Assembly: GCF_002975205.1 (NCBI RefSeq)
Contig: NZ_PCOC01000001.1
Coordinates: forward strand, 2,046,001-2,110,000
Origin: Ochrobactrum vermis
Lineage (GTDB): Bacteria; Pseudomonadota; Alphaproteobacteria; Rhizobiales; Rhizobiaceae
Length of the DNA: 64,000 nt
Direction of reading: 5' to 3'
The notes under the pieces are model-generated. The model had not been told where the DNA came from and ran no database searches. It was given only the letters and a program-made list of their open reading frames with translations. This document shows positions 9,065 through 17,670 of this stretch, one piece after another (position 1 is the stretch's first letter; each line of letters begins with the position of its first letter). The position numbers were made by a program, and so were the translations under genes.

Positions 9065-10104
9065 TGAACCGCATAGGCAGAAAGTTGAAAAGGCTGGCAC
9101 CGCAACTGGCCGCGCTGGTGCTGATCCTGGCAGCGAATACCATCATCGCGCCTGGCTTTCTCGACATCTCGTTCCAGAACGGGCGGCTCTATGGCAGCCT
9201 GATCGACATTCTGGTGCGGGCAGCCCCCGTTGCCATTCTGGCCGTCGGCATGACACTGGTGATCGCAACGCGCGGCATTGATCTGTCGGTCGGTGCGGTC
9301 ATGGCGATCAGCGGCGCCTTTGCCGCATCACTGATCGTTGCAGGCTATCCCCTTGCGGTCGTCATTCCGGCAGCGCTCGGCGTCGGCCTTCTCTGCGGCT
9401 TGTGGAACGGGTTTCTGGTTGCCGTTTTCGATATCCAGCCGATCATTGCGACGCTCATCTTGATGGTGGCAGGTCGCGGCATCGCACAGCTTATCACCGA
9501 AGGCGCGATCCTCACTTTCAACAATGAATCCTTTGCAGCACTTGGCTCCGGCTCCTTCCTCGGTATACCCATCCCCGTTCTGATATGGATTCTGGCTGGT
9601 CTCGTCGTGGGCCTTGCTGTGCGGTCCAGCGCGCTCGGTTTCCTGATCGAAGCAACCGGCATCAACCGCCGCGCGGCAATGCTAGCGGGCGTCAAGGCAC
9701 GCTTTCTCCTGTTCAGCGTCTATGCGGTTTCAGGCGTTGGCGCTGCCCTTGCCGGGCTGATCGCGGCGGCAGATATTCGCGGTGCGGATGCCAACAATGC
9801 CGGACTGTGGCTCGAACTCGATGCCATCCTGGCCGTCGTCATCGGTGGCACATCGCTCAATGGCGGGCGTTTCTCGATCATGGCTTCGCTGCTCGGCGCG
9901 CTCATCATCCAGTCGATCAACACCGGCATCCTGATGGCGGGCTTTCCACCGGAATTCAACCTCATCATCAAGGCCGTCATCATCGTGATCGTGCTCACCT
10001 TCCAGTCGCCGGCAATTGTCCAGCTAGTCGCCTTCTTGCGCTCGGAACGCAAGGGCAATGGAGCCAACACAGTCGGCCAAAGCCAGCAGGGAGCACGGCA
10101 TTGA
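9061..10104 (+). CDS. ytfT: Sugar ABC importer permease YtfT
   Basis: Inner-membrane permease of the BPD_transp_2 (RbsC-like) family, 347 residues with about ten hydrophobic segments. Family motifs seen include GMTLVIATRGIDLSVGAVMA, GLWNGFLVA, the Q-P-I-I-A-T-L segment and ELDAILAVVIGGTSLNGGR. It overlaps ytfR by ATGA, and its stop TGA is shared with the TTG start of yjfF, so the three genes are tightly coupled. The last 20 residues are polar and probably cytoplasmic. Confidence 0.92.
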   Translation: MMNRIGRKLKRLAPQLAALVLILAANTIIAPGFLDISFQNGRLYGSLIDILVRAAPVAILAVGMTLVIATRGIDLSVGAVMAISGAFAASLIVAGYPLAVVIPAALGVGLLCGLWNGFLVAVFDIQPIIATLILMVAGRGIAQLITEGAILTFNNESFAALGSGSFLGIPIPVLIWILAGLVVGLAVRSSALGFLIEATGINRRAAMLAGVKARFLLFSVYAVSGVGAALAGLIAAADIRGADANNAGLWLELDAILAVVIGGTSLNGGRFSIMASLLGALIIQSINTGILMAGFPPEFNLIIKAVIIVIVLTFQSPAIVQLVAFLRSERKGNGANTVGQSQQGARH

Positions 10105-11117
10105 GAGCTCTTCGCAATCTGCCTTTCCTGACCACAGTCGCGATCTTCCTGCTCGCCTATGCGCTCTGCGTCATCCAGTTTCCCAACATGCTGTCGACAC
10201 GGGTGATCGGCAATCTTCTGACGGACAATGCCTTTCTCGGCATTGCCGCAGTCGGCATGACCTTTGTGATTATCTCCGGCGGCATCGACCTTTCGGTCGG
10301 TTCGGTCATCGCCTTCACCAGCGTCTTCGTTGCCGTGCTGGTCGGGCAGCTTGGGGTGCATCCGCTTGTCGCCTTCGCGCTCGTTCTGGTGATTGCCGCA
10401 TTGTTCGGGGCATGGATGGGCATGATGATCCATTATCTCGGCATCCCGCCTTTTGTAGCGACGCTTGCAGGCATGTTTCTGGCGCGCGGCGCGGCATTTC
10501 TCATCTCGACGCAATCCGTACCCATCGCGCATCCGTTTCTCGATACGTTACAGGGGCTTTATTTCCGCCTGCCGGGCGGCGGCAGACTGACATTCATTGC
10601 GATGGTGATGCTGGCCGTCTTCATCGTCGGCGGTATTATCGCCCATCGCACACGCTTCGGCGCCAATATCTACGCGCTGGGCGGAAACCAGCAGTCGGCG
10701 GAACTGATGGGCGTTCCGATTGCCCGCACGACAATCGGCATCTATACGATGTCAGGTATCCTTTCCGGCCTCGCCGGGATCGTCTATACGCTCTACACCT
10801 CGTCCGGCTATTCGCTGGCGACGGTAGGGGTGGAACTGGACGCCATTGCTTCGGTGGTGATCGGCGGGACCTTGCTGACGGGCGGTGCAGGCCTTGTGGC
10901 CGGAACATTCGTCGGCATTCTCATTCAGGGGCTGATCCAGACATACATTGTTTTCGACGGCACGCTGTCTTCCTGGTGGACGAAAATAGCAATCGGTATA
11001 TTGCTGTTCCTGTTCATTGCTCTGCAACGGGGACTTGCGTGGTTTTCCGATCTAAAGCGCACCCCGAAAAGCGGGAACCGGTTTTCAGGCAAGATGCGCA
11101 TTGAAACAAATACCTAG
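10101..11117 (+). CDS. yjfF: Sugar ABC importer permease YjfF with repeat-derived C-terminal tail
   Basis: Second permease of the importer, RbsC-like. A TTG start at 10101 overlaps the ytfT stop (TTGA) and has AGGGAG upstream; the open frame extends further 5' but that part lies over ytfT in another frame. The body shows GMTFVIISGGIDLSVGSV, GIPPFVATLAGMFLARG and GVELDAIASVVIGGTLLTGG. The last 20 or so residues, starting RTPKSG, are encoded by a copy of the palindromic mosaic repeat (11054-11111), so the native C-terminus appears to have been replaced. Predicted length 338 residues. Confidence 0.88.
   Translation: MRALRNLPFLTTVAIFLLAYALCVIQFPNMLSTRVIGNLLTDNAFLGIAAVGMTFVIISGGIDLSVGSVIAFTSVFVAVLVGQLGVHPLVAFALVLVIAALFGAWMGMMIHYLGIPPFVATLAGMFLARGAAFLISTQSVPIAHPFLDTLQGLYFRLPGGGRLTFIAMVMLAVFIVGGIIAHRTRFGANIYALGGNQQSAELMGVPIARTTIGIYTMSGILSGLAGIVYTLYTSSGYSLATVGVELDAIASVVIGGTLLTGGAGLVAGTFVGILIQGLIQTYIVFDGTLSSWWTKIAIGILLFLFIALQRGLAWFSDLKRTPKSGNRFSGKMRIETNT
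11054..11111 (+). repeat. Mosaic palindromic repeat fragment inside the yjfF 3' end
   Basis: This segment has the same order of blocks as the full copy at 11875: AAAGCGCA, CCCGAAAAG, GGTTTTC and GATGCGC. It is translated as the tail of YjfF. It belongs to the Rhizobiales intergenic mosaic element/Bru-RS type of repeat, a family assignment made from memory. Confidence 0.75.
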
Positions 11118-11144
11118 CCGGGCAAGGCATGAAGGAGGCCTGAA

Positions 11145-11870
11145 TTGGGATTGCTGGAAACGGCCATAACCGGACGCAAGCGCCATAACAGTCACGCAGT
11201 CGTCGTGGGGGAATTGGGCCGTGGCATCGTCGCGGGCACCATTCCCGAAGGGTCCATCCTTCCGGGCGATCATGAACTGTCGCTGCGCTTCGGCGTCTCC
11301 CGCACAGTTTTACGCGAGGCGATGAAAACACTTGCCGCCAAGCGCCTGATCGAACCCAAGGCCAAGGTCGGCACGCGTGTTCTGGGCCATGCAAGCTGGA
11401 ACTTTTTCGATCCCGATGTGCTGACCTGGCGCTTTGAAGCGGGCTTCGATGAGGTCTTCGTGGACCATCTGGCCGAAATGCGCATGGCGCTGGAACCGGC
11501 TGCTGCAGCCGCGGCCGCAGAGCGCGCTTCCAGCGACGAGATTGTCGAGCTTTACGCACTCGCCGCCAAGTTCGACGATCCAAGCCACACGCCGGAATCC
11601 ATCGCCAAGGTCGATCTTGAATTCCATCTTGCCATTGCGCGCATGTCCGGCAACCCGTTCATGCGTTCGGTCAGCGGATTGATCGAGGCCGCACTGGCAG
11701 TCTCGTTTCAGCTCTCTTCACCGGCAGCCTCGCGAGAAGGCATCACCGAATGCGCGGCCAATCACCTGCGTATTGCGCATGCCATTGCATCGCGTGATCC
11801 GCAAAAGGCGCGTCTGGCGATGGAAAACGTCATTCAAGTCGGCGTCGAGCGCATCCGGGACGTGATCTGA
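11145..11870 (+). CDS. FadR/GntR-family regulator with FCD domain
   Basis: Predicted sugar-acid-responsive transcription factor, 241 residues. The N-terminal winged helix-turn-helix (about 15-85) contains ILPGDHELSLRFGVSRTVLREAMKTLAAKRLI. The FCD ligand domain follows, with the metal-type residues in DLEFHLAIARMSGN and NHLRIAHAI. The start is a TTG at 11145 with AGGAGG seven bases upstream. It follows yjfF by 27 bp and probably ends the ytf operon. By position it may control both divergent sugar operons in the manner of DgoR or GalR; that role is inference. Confidence 0.85.
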   Translation: MGLLETAITGRKRHNSHAVVVGELGRGIVAGTIPEGSILPGDHELSLRFGVSRTVLREAMKTLAAKRLIEPKAKVGTRVLGHASWNFFDPDVLTWRFEAGFDEVFVDHLAEMRMALEPAAAAAAAERASSDEIVELYALAAKFDDPSHTPESIAKVDLEFHLAIARMSGNPFMRSVSGLIEAALAVSFQLSSPAASREGITECAANHLRIAHAIASRDPQKARLAMENVIQVGVERIRDVI

Positions 11871-11874
11871 ACGT

Positions 11875-11972
11875 TAAAGCGCATCCCGAAAAGTGTGAAA
11901 CGGTTTTCGGGATGCGCGTAAGACAGATATTTAGAGCGCCGATCTGATTGAATCAGATCGAAACGCGCTCTA
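11875..11972. repeat. Complete mosaic palindromic repeat (Bru-RS/RIME type)
   Basis: Two palindromes in tandem. The first is a perfect 14-bp stem, GCGCATCCCGAAAA (11879-11892) against TTTTCGGGATGCGC (11904-11917). The second is AGAGCGC with GATCTGAT-tga-ATCAGATC and GCGCTCT. It lies between the convergent regulator and osmC genes and could act as a bidirectional terminator. Used as the reference copy for this window. Confidence 0.85.
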
Positions 11973-12392
11973 GGACACGTTCAGATCAAACTGCGGCTCG
12001 CCGCGCAGCGTATTGCTGACCGTACAGATTTCCTCGGCCATTTCGGCGAGGCGATGCTTTTCATCGTCTGTCAAATCGCCGTCGAAATGGAAGGTGATGT
12101 TGAACCGTTCGATACGTGACGGTCCTTCATGGGTTTTGTCGCCTTTCACTTCCACCCGAACATTGGTCAGTTTTTCCTTCAGCTCGAGCTTGCCTGCCGC
12201 GATACGGGCGCTCAGCGCCATGCAGGCAGCAACTGACGAATAGATGAGGTCGAGCGGATTGAAGCCTGCCTGACTGACACTGGTGACAATTTCGACGACG
12301 CCGCCGGTCGGGGTGGTGATGACGGGGAGCTTTCCATACGGCATCTCTGCGACGGCGCCCGTCTCGCGGGTTCTGACTTTCAGTTCGCTCAT
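11970..12392 (-). CDS. OsmC/Ohr-family peroxiredoxin-like protein
   Basis: OsmC-family protein of 140 residues, expected to reduce organic or fatty-acid hydroperoxides through two cysteines. Cys57 lies in [10 protein letters not shown] and Cys123 in [10 protein letters not shown], the two conserved positions. The ATG at 12392 has AGGAG upstream; a longer open frame to 12491 has no such support. It overlaps the upstream D-aminopeptidase stop (ATGA), so the pair is co-translated. Its stop codon TAG is formed by CTA at 11970-11972, the last bases of the adjoining repeat. Confidence 0.87.
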   Translation of the reverse strand: MSELKVRTRETGAVAEMPYGKLPVITTPTGGVVEIVTSVSQAGFNPLDLIYSSVAACMALSARIAAGKLELKEKLTNVRVEVKGDKTHEGPSRIERFNITFHFDGDLTDDEKHRLAEMAEEICTVSNTLRGEPQFDLNVS

Positions 12393-13951
12393 TCCTGAAT
12401 TCTCCTGTAGTCCACGTGCCGCGCCAGCCAGCAACCGACGGTCATGCCTGTTATCCCGCCTTTGGCATCGCGATGGAAGACAAGCTTCCATTCGCCGGGC
12501 GAAGGCGCATCCATCGAGCGCTGCACCGGCATCAGCCAGACATCCGGCCCCGCCTCATAGAGCGAATACATGTCACTCTTGCCGAGAAATCCTTCAAAGG
12601 CTCCATAGAACGCTCCGCCTTCACTGACGAGCAGGAGATCAGCCTCCAGTTCATCACTGCGATAACGCCCTGCAATATCCTGCTTCGCCGAACCTTTCAG
12701 GCGCTGCATCGTCAGGTCCAGATTTTCATCCTCGCGCGTAAGGTGGATCGTATCACCATCGCGACGAATTGTGGTCATCGACGAACGCGCTTCGTTTTCG
12801 CTCACCACATCCATACTTTCGGAACCGGTGCCGAAACGTGCTTTCATGCGTCCACGTCCTGCGTCTTCGAGGCTCAGCAGGAGACCGGTTTCAGGGTCGA
12901 GCCAAGCACCAAACCAACCGGCATCGGCTTCGACCCGAACCGGCTCCGACGAAGAAACGCCAAGCGCGATATTCATCAGCTTGAAGGCAACGTCGGATGC
13001 GCCGCCTTCAAAGTTGAACATGGCGATTGCCGAAAGGCGTTCGTCCGCGCAATGCCAGCGCTGGCAGCGCCAGCCGCGCAAGGCACCGCCATGACCGGTC
13101 AGCCGCTTGCCACCCGTTTCCTCGAATTTGAGGCCGAAACCGTAAGGAGCAGCAACGCCATCGCTGAATGTCTGCGGCCCGCTCAGGCGGCGATAGATTC
13201 CATTTTGGTCATCGCGTGTCGCATCGATGAACTGTTCCCAAGCGATCATGTCGTCCAGCGACGCGCAGATGCCCGCATCGCCCATCCAGTGGAGGCGATT
13301 GACGGCGGGCAGGAAGCCGCGCACCGTATCGCCCTCATAGCCGGTGCATTCGTCGAACAGCGCGGTGTCGGGGATCAGCTCTGCCGTCTTCATGCCAGCA
13401 GGCTGGAAAACGCGCTCCGCCAGGAGTTCGACCAGCGACCGGCCCGTATGCTGTTCGATCAGGTCAGCCAAAATGCGGAAATTGCCATTACAGTAGGAAT
13501 AATGCGTGCCCGGCGCAAAATGCGTGGTCTTCAGGCGGCGCAGCAGGCTTTGTGCCTGTTCGGGCAGAAAGACGCCCTCCGGGTCCGCTCCGCACAGAAC
13601 CGTCAGCGCCCAATAATCGCGCAGTCCCGACTGGTTGTTGCAGAGATCGCGCACGCTGGGCCGCTTTTCCGCAAACTTGTCGAGATAGGCGGCAAGCGCA
13701 TCGTCCAGAATTTCCGGTTCGCCGACACTGTCGAGCAGAACGGCGCAGGTGAACTGCTTGCTGATCGAGCAGATCGGCATACGCGTTTCGGGCGTCATCG
13801 CCTTGCGCGTGGACAGATCGGCAAAGCCCCATGCCTGGCGCAGCACGACCTTGCCATCTTTCAGCACCGCGACCGCACCACCCGGCCCCTTATAATGCTG
13901 CGGAATGGTGCGAACGAAGGCTTCAAGTGCGGAAAGATCGAATTTTGACAT
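12389..13951 (-). CDS. dap: D-aminopeptidase (S12 family)
   Basis: Serine hydrolase that releases N-terminal D-amino acids from peptides and amides. The 520-residue protein is recognisable as the Ochrobactrum anthropi DAP: beta-lactamase-like catalytic domain with Ser62-x-x-Lys65 (CSISKQ), the Tyr block SYCNGNFR and the HGG block [10 protein letters not shown], followed by two C-terminal beta-barrel domains with [23 protein letters not shown] segments. The length matches that enzyme. The ATG at 13951 matches its known start, although the ribosome site is weak. It overlaps osmC and sits 45 bp after a DUF72 gene. Confidence 0.93.
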   Translation of the reverse strand: MSKFDLSALEAFVRTIPQHYKGPGGAVAVLKDGKVVLRQAWGFADLSTRKAMTPETRMPICSISKQFTCAVLLDSVGEPEILDDALAAYLDKFAEKRPSVRDLCNNQSGLRDYWALTVLCGADPEGVFLPEQAQSLLRRLKTTHFAPGTHYSYCNGNFRILADLIEQHTGRSLVELLAERVFQPAGMKTAELIPDTALFDECTGYEGDTVRGFLPAVNRLHWMGDAGICASLDDMIAWEQFIDATRDDQNGIYRRLSGPQTFSDGVAAPYGFGLKFEETGGKRLTGHGGALRGWRCQRWHCADERLSAIAMFNFEGGASDVAFKLMNIALGVSSSEPVRVEADAGWFGAWLDPETGLLLSLEDAGRGRMKARFGTGSESMDVVSENEARSSMTTIRRDGDTIHLTREDENLDLTMQRLKGSAKQDIAGRYRSDELEADLLLVSEGGAFYGAFEGFLGKSDMYSLYEAGPDVWLMPVQRSMDAPSPGEWKLVFHRDAKGGITGMTVGCWLARHVDYRRIQE

Positions 13952-13996
13952 GATGCTCAGGCGACTCAGATGAAAATCAACAGCCGCCACGAGGCA

Positions 13997-14803
13997 TTAT
14001 TTTGTCCGTTCGATCAAGGCCATGGCCGCATGCGGATTATGCGCCTTATAGCCGCTGATCACATAGAGATAGCCATCGCGGGCTATATGATCGGCAACTG
14101 GCGGCGTGACAGTCTTCAATCCTTCGGGAATTTCTCCAGCCGCAATCGCCCGGGCGCGCGCCGTCCACTCATCAAGCTGGCTTTCGCTATAACCGAGCGG
14201 CTCGCTTTCCTTGGTTCCCATGATGCGGATATAGGCGAAAGGCGCGGTCATGTCGGCAAATTGCGGAAACTCGCTATCGCCCGCAATCACCACCGCCACA
14301 CCATATTCACGCAGCAAGGCGATGAAGTCCGGTGAATTGAAGCTATCGTGGCGTACTTCCACCGCATGGCGCACATCGCGTCCGTCGACACGCTTCGGTA
14401 GAAGCTTCAAAAACGCCTCGAAGTCCACGGGGTCGAACTTCTTCGTTCCCATGAACTGCCAGTTGACTACGCCGAGCTTGTCTTTCAGCTCCATCATGCC
14501 GCCGGTCATGAACCGCTCGACGCTTTCGCCCGCTTCCGCCAGTACACGACGATTGGTGGAGAAACGCGGTGCCTTCAGTGAAAACACAAAGTCATCAGGT
14601 GTTTCATCATGCCATTTGGCGAAGGTCGCGGGCTTCTGCGGACCGTAATAGGTGCTGTTGATCTCGATGGAAGTGAGCTTGCTCGAGGCATATTCGAGCT
14701 GGCGCTTCTTTGACAGTTTTTCAGGATAGAAACTCTTGTCCCACGGTTCATAGGCCCAGCCGCCAATACCGATGCGGATCTTGCCCGTATTTTCCTTGGC
14801 CAT
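13997..14803 (-). CDS. DUF72 family protein
   Basis: DUF72 (YecE-like) TIM-barrel protein of unknown function, 268 residues. Family blocks seen are IRIGIGGWAYEPWDKSFYPEKLS at the N-terminus, SIEINSTYYGPQKPATFAKWHDETPDDFVFSLKAPR, AVEVRHDSF and AYIRIMGTKE. The ATG at 14803 has GGAGG with seven bases between; the open frame reaching 15016 has no ribosome site. It lies directly upstream of dap on the same strand, so the genes may share a promoter in the 14804-15127 gap. Confidence 0.85.
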   Translation of the reverse strand: MAKENTGKIRIGIGGWAYEPWDKSFYPEKLSKKRQLEYASSKLTSIEINSTYYGPQKPATFAKWHDETPDDFVFSLKAPRFSTNRRVLAEAGESVERFMTGGMMELKDKLGVVNWQFMGTKKFDPVDFEAFLKLLPKRVDGRDVRHAVEVRHDSFNSPDFIALLREYGVAVVIAGDSEFPQFADMTAPFAYIRIMGTKESEPLGYSESQLDEWTARARAIAAGEIPEGLKTVTPPVADHIARDGYLYVISGYKAHNPHAAMALIERTK

Positions 14804-15127
14804 CGCCGTTCCTCCATACCGGTGCATCATGAGTTCATACAGTTTAGTCATGATGTTTAATCTGTATTCGCACCGCTGGCTATGTTCATATCGGCTTGCT
14901 TGACTGGGAGGAGAAGCAGGCGGTTGAACGTAAAAACTCGCCGCGAGACTAGGTCTTTGCACCTGTCGGCCATTTGGGTGCGTCTGACCATGAATTCCCG
15001 TTCCCCCGAAAGACATGAATTATCGGGAATTTCCGGTAATCCTTTTTGAAAAGAGGCGGAGAAACCGTCCTTGCAAGGTAAGCCGGAATGGCAAGCCAAA
15101 CATGGTGAGATTGAGGAAATGCATATA
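14804..15127. promoter_or_regulatory. Divergent intergenic region with a small inverted repeat
   Basis: The 324-bp gap between the DUF72 gene and the ThDP enzyme gene holds no gene. CATCATGA (14825-14832) and TCATGATG (14848-14855) form an 8-bp inverted repeat with a 15-bp spacer just upstream of the DUF72 start; this could be an operator or chance. Nothing else was recognised. Confidence 0.35.
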
Positions 15128-16813
15128 ATGACGAGCAAACCCAATGCCCGTACCGGAGGTCAGATCCTGGTGGATGCGCTGCGCATCCATGGCACCGACC
15201 GGGTCTTCTGCGTCCCCGGCGAGAGCTATCTCGCCGCGCTCGACGCCTTTCATGATTCCAGCGACGCGATCGACCTGATCGTATGCCGGCAGGAAGGCGG
15301 CGCGGCCTATATGGCGGAAGCCTATGGCAAACTAACCGGCAAGCCGGGCATCTGCTTCGTCACACGCGGTCCCGGCGCTACAAACGCCTCCATCGGTGTG
15401 CACACGGCCTTTCAAGACTCCACGCCGATGCTGCTTTTCATCGGTCAGGTCGCCAGCGATCAGGTCGAGCGCGAAGCGTTTCAGGAAATCGATTATCGCC
15501 GCATGTTCGGCCAGATGGCCAAATGGGTCGTGCAGATCGATGATGCCGCACGCATACCGGAACTGGTCAGCCAGGCCTTTCACCGCGCCGTCAACGGACG
15601 CCCCGGCCCTGTCGTGATCGCCCTGCCGGAAGACATGCTGACATCTTTTGCCGCCGTCAGCGACGCACCCGCCTATAAGCAGGTCCAGATGCATCCGGGC
15701 ACTGACCAGCTGCAGGACATGCAGGCGCTGCTTGCAAAGGCCGAACGGCCTCTGGTGATCGTCGGCGGGGGTGGCTGGGATGCGAAAGCCGTCAGCGATC
15801 TGCAGAAATTTGCCGAGAACATGCATCTGCCTGTCGCGGCATCCTTTCGCTGCCAGGATATGTTCGACAACGCCCATCCGCTTTATGCGGGGGAAATGGG
15901 AACCTCGATCAGCCCCAAGCTGGCGCAGCGCGTGCGCGATGCCGATCTTCTGATCGTAATCGGTGCCCGCCTCGGTGAAATGACGACGCAGGGCTACGAG
16001 CTGGTCGCCATACCGGTGCCGCAGCAGAAACTCGTCCATATCCATCCAGGCGCCGAAGAGCTGGGCCGCGTCTATCATGCAGACGTTCCGGTCAATGCCT
16101 CCATGCCTGCATTCTGCGCTGCGGCGGCAAAGCTTGCACCTGTAGCCAATCCGCGCTGGAAGGCATGGACCGACAGCGCCAATGCCGATTACCGCGACAA
16201 TATCAAAGCGCCTGTCATCCCCGGCGATGTGCAGATGGGCGAAGTGATGGAATGGCTGCGCGCGCATCTGCCTGCCGACGCCATCATCACCAATGGCGCA
16301 GGCAATTATTCCGCCTGGCCGCATCGCTTCTACCAGTACCGCACCTATCGCAGCCAGCTTGCTCCCACCAACGGTTCCATGGGTTATGGCGTACCGGCTG
16401 CGGTCGCAGCCAAGCTCACCTCGCCCGAACGCACGGTCGTTGCCTTTGCGGGCGACGGCTGTTTCCTCATGAACGGGCAGGAACTGGCAACAGCGGCGCA
16501 ATATGGCGCTAACGCCATCTTCATCGTCGTGAACAACGGCATGTATGGCACGATCCGCATGCATCAGGAGCGCACCTATCCAGGCCGCGTTTCGGGCACT
16601 GGCCTGGCCAATCCTGATTTCGCTGCTCTTGCCCGCGCCTACGGACTGCACGGCGAGGTCGTGGAAAAGACCGCCGACTTTGCAATCGCCTTCGAGGCCT
16701 GTGAAAAGTCGGGCAAGCCGGGGCTCATCGAAATCCGCATCGACCCAGAGGCGCTTTCACCGAAGATGAGCCTCAGCCAGATGCGCGAACAAGGGCTCGC
16801 CAAACAGCGATAA
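15128..16813 (+). CDS. Thiamine-diphosphate-dependent enzyme, acetolactate-synthase-like
   Basis: ThDP enzyme of the acetolactate synthase/benzoylformate decarboxylase superfamily, 561 residues. The N-terminal pyrimidine-binding domain has the catalytic Glu56 in VCRQEGGAAYMAEAYGK. The central domain starts near VIVGGGGWDAKAV. The C-terminal ThDP motif is GDG at 442-444, ending NN at 469-470. The substrate is unknown; no small regulatory subunit gene (ilvH) is next to it, which argues against branched-chain synthesis. The start at 15128 has GAGGAA upstream; an ATG at 15119 is possible. It lies divergent from the DUF72/dap/osmC set. Confidence 0.85.
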   Translation: MTSKPNARTGGQILVDALRIHGTDRVFCVPGESYLAALDAFHDSSDAIDLIVCRQEGGAAYMAEAYGKLTGKPGICFVTRGPGATNASIGVHTAFQDSTPMLLFIGQVASDQVEREAFQEIDYRRMFGQMAKWVVQIDDAARIPELVSQAFHRAVNGRPGPVVIALPEDMLTSFAAVSDAPAYKQVQMHPGTDQLQDMQALLAKAERPLVIVGGGGWDAKAVSDLQKFAENMHLPVAASFRCQDMFDNAHPLYAGEMGTSISPKLAQRVRDADLLIVIGARLGEMTTQGYELVAIPVPQQKLVHIHPGAEELGRVYHADVPVNASMPAFCAAAAKLAPVANPRWKAWTDSANADYRDNIKAPVIPGDVQMGEVMEWLRAHLPADAIITNGAGNYSAWPHRFYQYRTYRSQLAPTNGSMGYGVPAAVAAKLTSPERTVVAFAGDGCFLMNGQELATAAQYGANAIFIVVNNGMYGTIRMHQERTYPGRVSGTGLANPDFAALARAYGLHGEVVEKTADFAIAFEACEKSGKPGLIEIRIDPEALSPKMSLSQMREQGLAKQR

Positions 16814-16830
16814 GCGGACCCCAATAAAAA

Positions 16831-16864
16831 GCACGCATCCCTCTCGGCCACGAGAGAAGCGTGC
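16831..16864 (-). terminator. Hairpin terminator serving the minus-strand operon
   Basis: GCACGC (16831) pairs with GCGTGC (16859), and inside it CTCTCG pairs with CGAGAG. Read on the minus strand it is followed by TTTTTATT, so it looks like a Rho-independent terminator for the operon ending at 16982. It lies just past the plus-strand ThDP gene as well. Confidence 0.7.
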
Positions 16865-16981
16865 AAATAAGACATTTTCAATCACGATTACCCCGGCGTT
16901 TTCGTGATCTCATGCGGGGGGGTGAGCCACATCAGAAAATGTCTTTCCGGTGCCGGAGCAAATGTCCCGGCAATCCCGTGA

Positions 16982-17668
16982 TCAGGCGTGCGCTTCTCCA
17001 CAAGCCTGCTGATTGTCGAGCGCTTCAATCATCAGCTCCACGGCTGACGAGATTGGCGCCACAATCGGAATATCGAAGCCGCCACGCAGTTGTTCCGCTG
17101 CTTCACCAAGCGGCCCACCACCGATGATGACTGCTTCCGCACCGTCTATGATGCAAAGTCGCACTGCAGCTTCCAGCTCTGTGCGCAGACGCGCACTGTC
17201 GCCTGCCAGCATTTCAGGGTCGCCGGGCGTACAGCGAATACCCGTATAAAGATGCGACAGACCGAGGCTTTCCGCCCGCGCCGCTATCGCATCGGCAAGG
17301 TCCGGCGTTACTGTCGCAATGCCGAACCGTCGTCCGTTTCGTGTTGCATCCAGCATCGAGGCTTCGCATATGCCAAGAACCGGCACGGCCAGGCTCTCCT
17401 GCAGGAGCACGACACCTGGATCGCCGTAAGCACTGACGATGACCCCGATGCAGTCCGGATCATGCGCCCTGCCGATTTCGATGACCTGCGCCGCCGACTC
17501 GTGAAGCTGCTCGTCATTAACGATCATCGAAGGGCTGCGCGTAGCAGTAGCGGATTCGATCCGAAGCCGCCCATCTGCCTTGCGCCTGGCAATATCGAGC
17601 ATCATCCCGCTCGTTGCCTCTGAGCTGTTTGGATTGATCAGCAGGACATAGGGGGATGATGCAGTCAT
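16982..17668 (-). CDS. Asp/Glu/hydantoin racemase superfamily protein lacking both usual cysteines
   Basis: This 228-residue protein has the hydantoin/allantoin racemase fold: LLINPNSSEAT near the N-terminus, VIVSAYGDPG at 77-85 and AVIIGGGPLGEAA at 179-191. In active racemases the first block carries ACFGDPG and the second GCAGM. Here the cysteine positions are Ala80 and Gly184, so two-cysteine racemisation is unlikely. It may act by another chemistry or bind a ligand. It follows an MFS transporter gene by two bases and probably processes what that carrier brings in. Confidence 0.75.
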   Translation of the reverse strand: MTASSPYVLLINPNSSEATSGMMLDIARRKADGRLRIESATATRSPSMIVNDEQLHESAAQVIEIGRAHDPDCIGVIVSAYGDPGVVLLQESLAVPVLGICEASMLDATRNGRRFGIATVTPDLADAIAARAESLGLSHLYTGIRCTPGDPEMLAGDSARLRTELEAAVRLCIIDGAEAVIIGGGPLGEAAEQLRGGFDIPIVAPISSAVELMIEALDNQQACGEAHA

Positions 17669-17670
17669 GT

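Noticed and set aside
9585..10100. Upstream extension of the yjfF frame
   Set aside because: It overlaps ytfT in another frame and is basic and non-hydrophobic; permease sequence begins only after the TTG at 10101.
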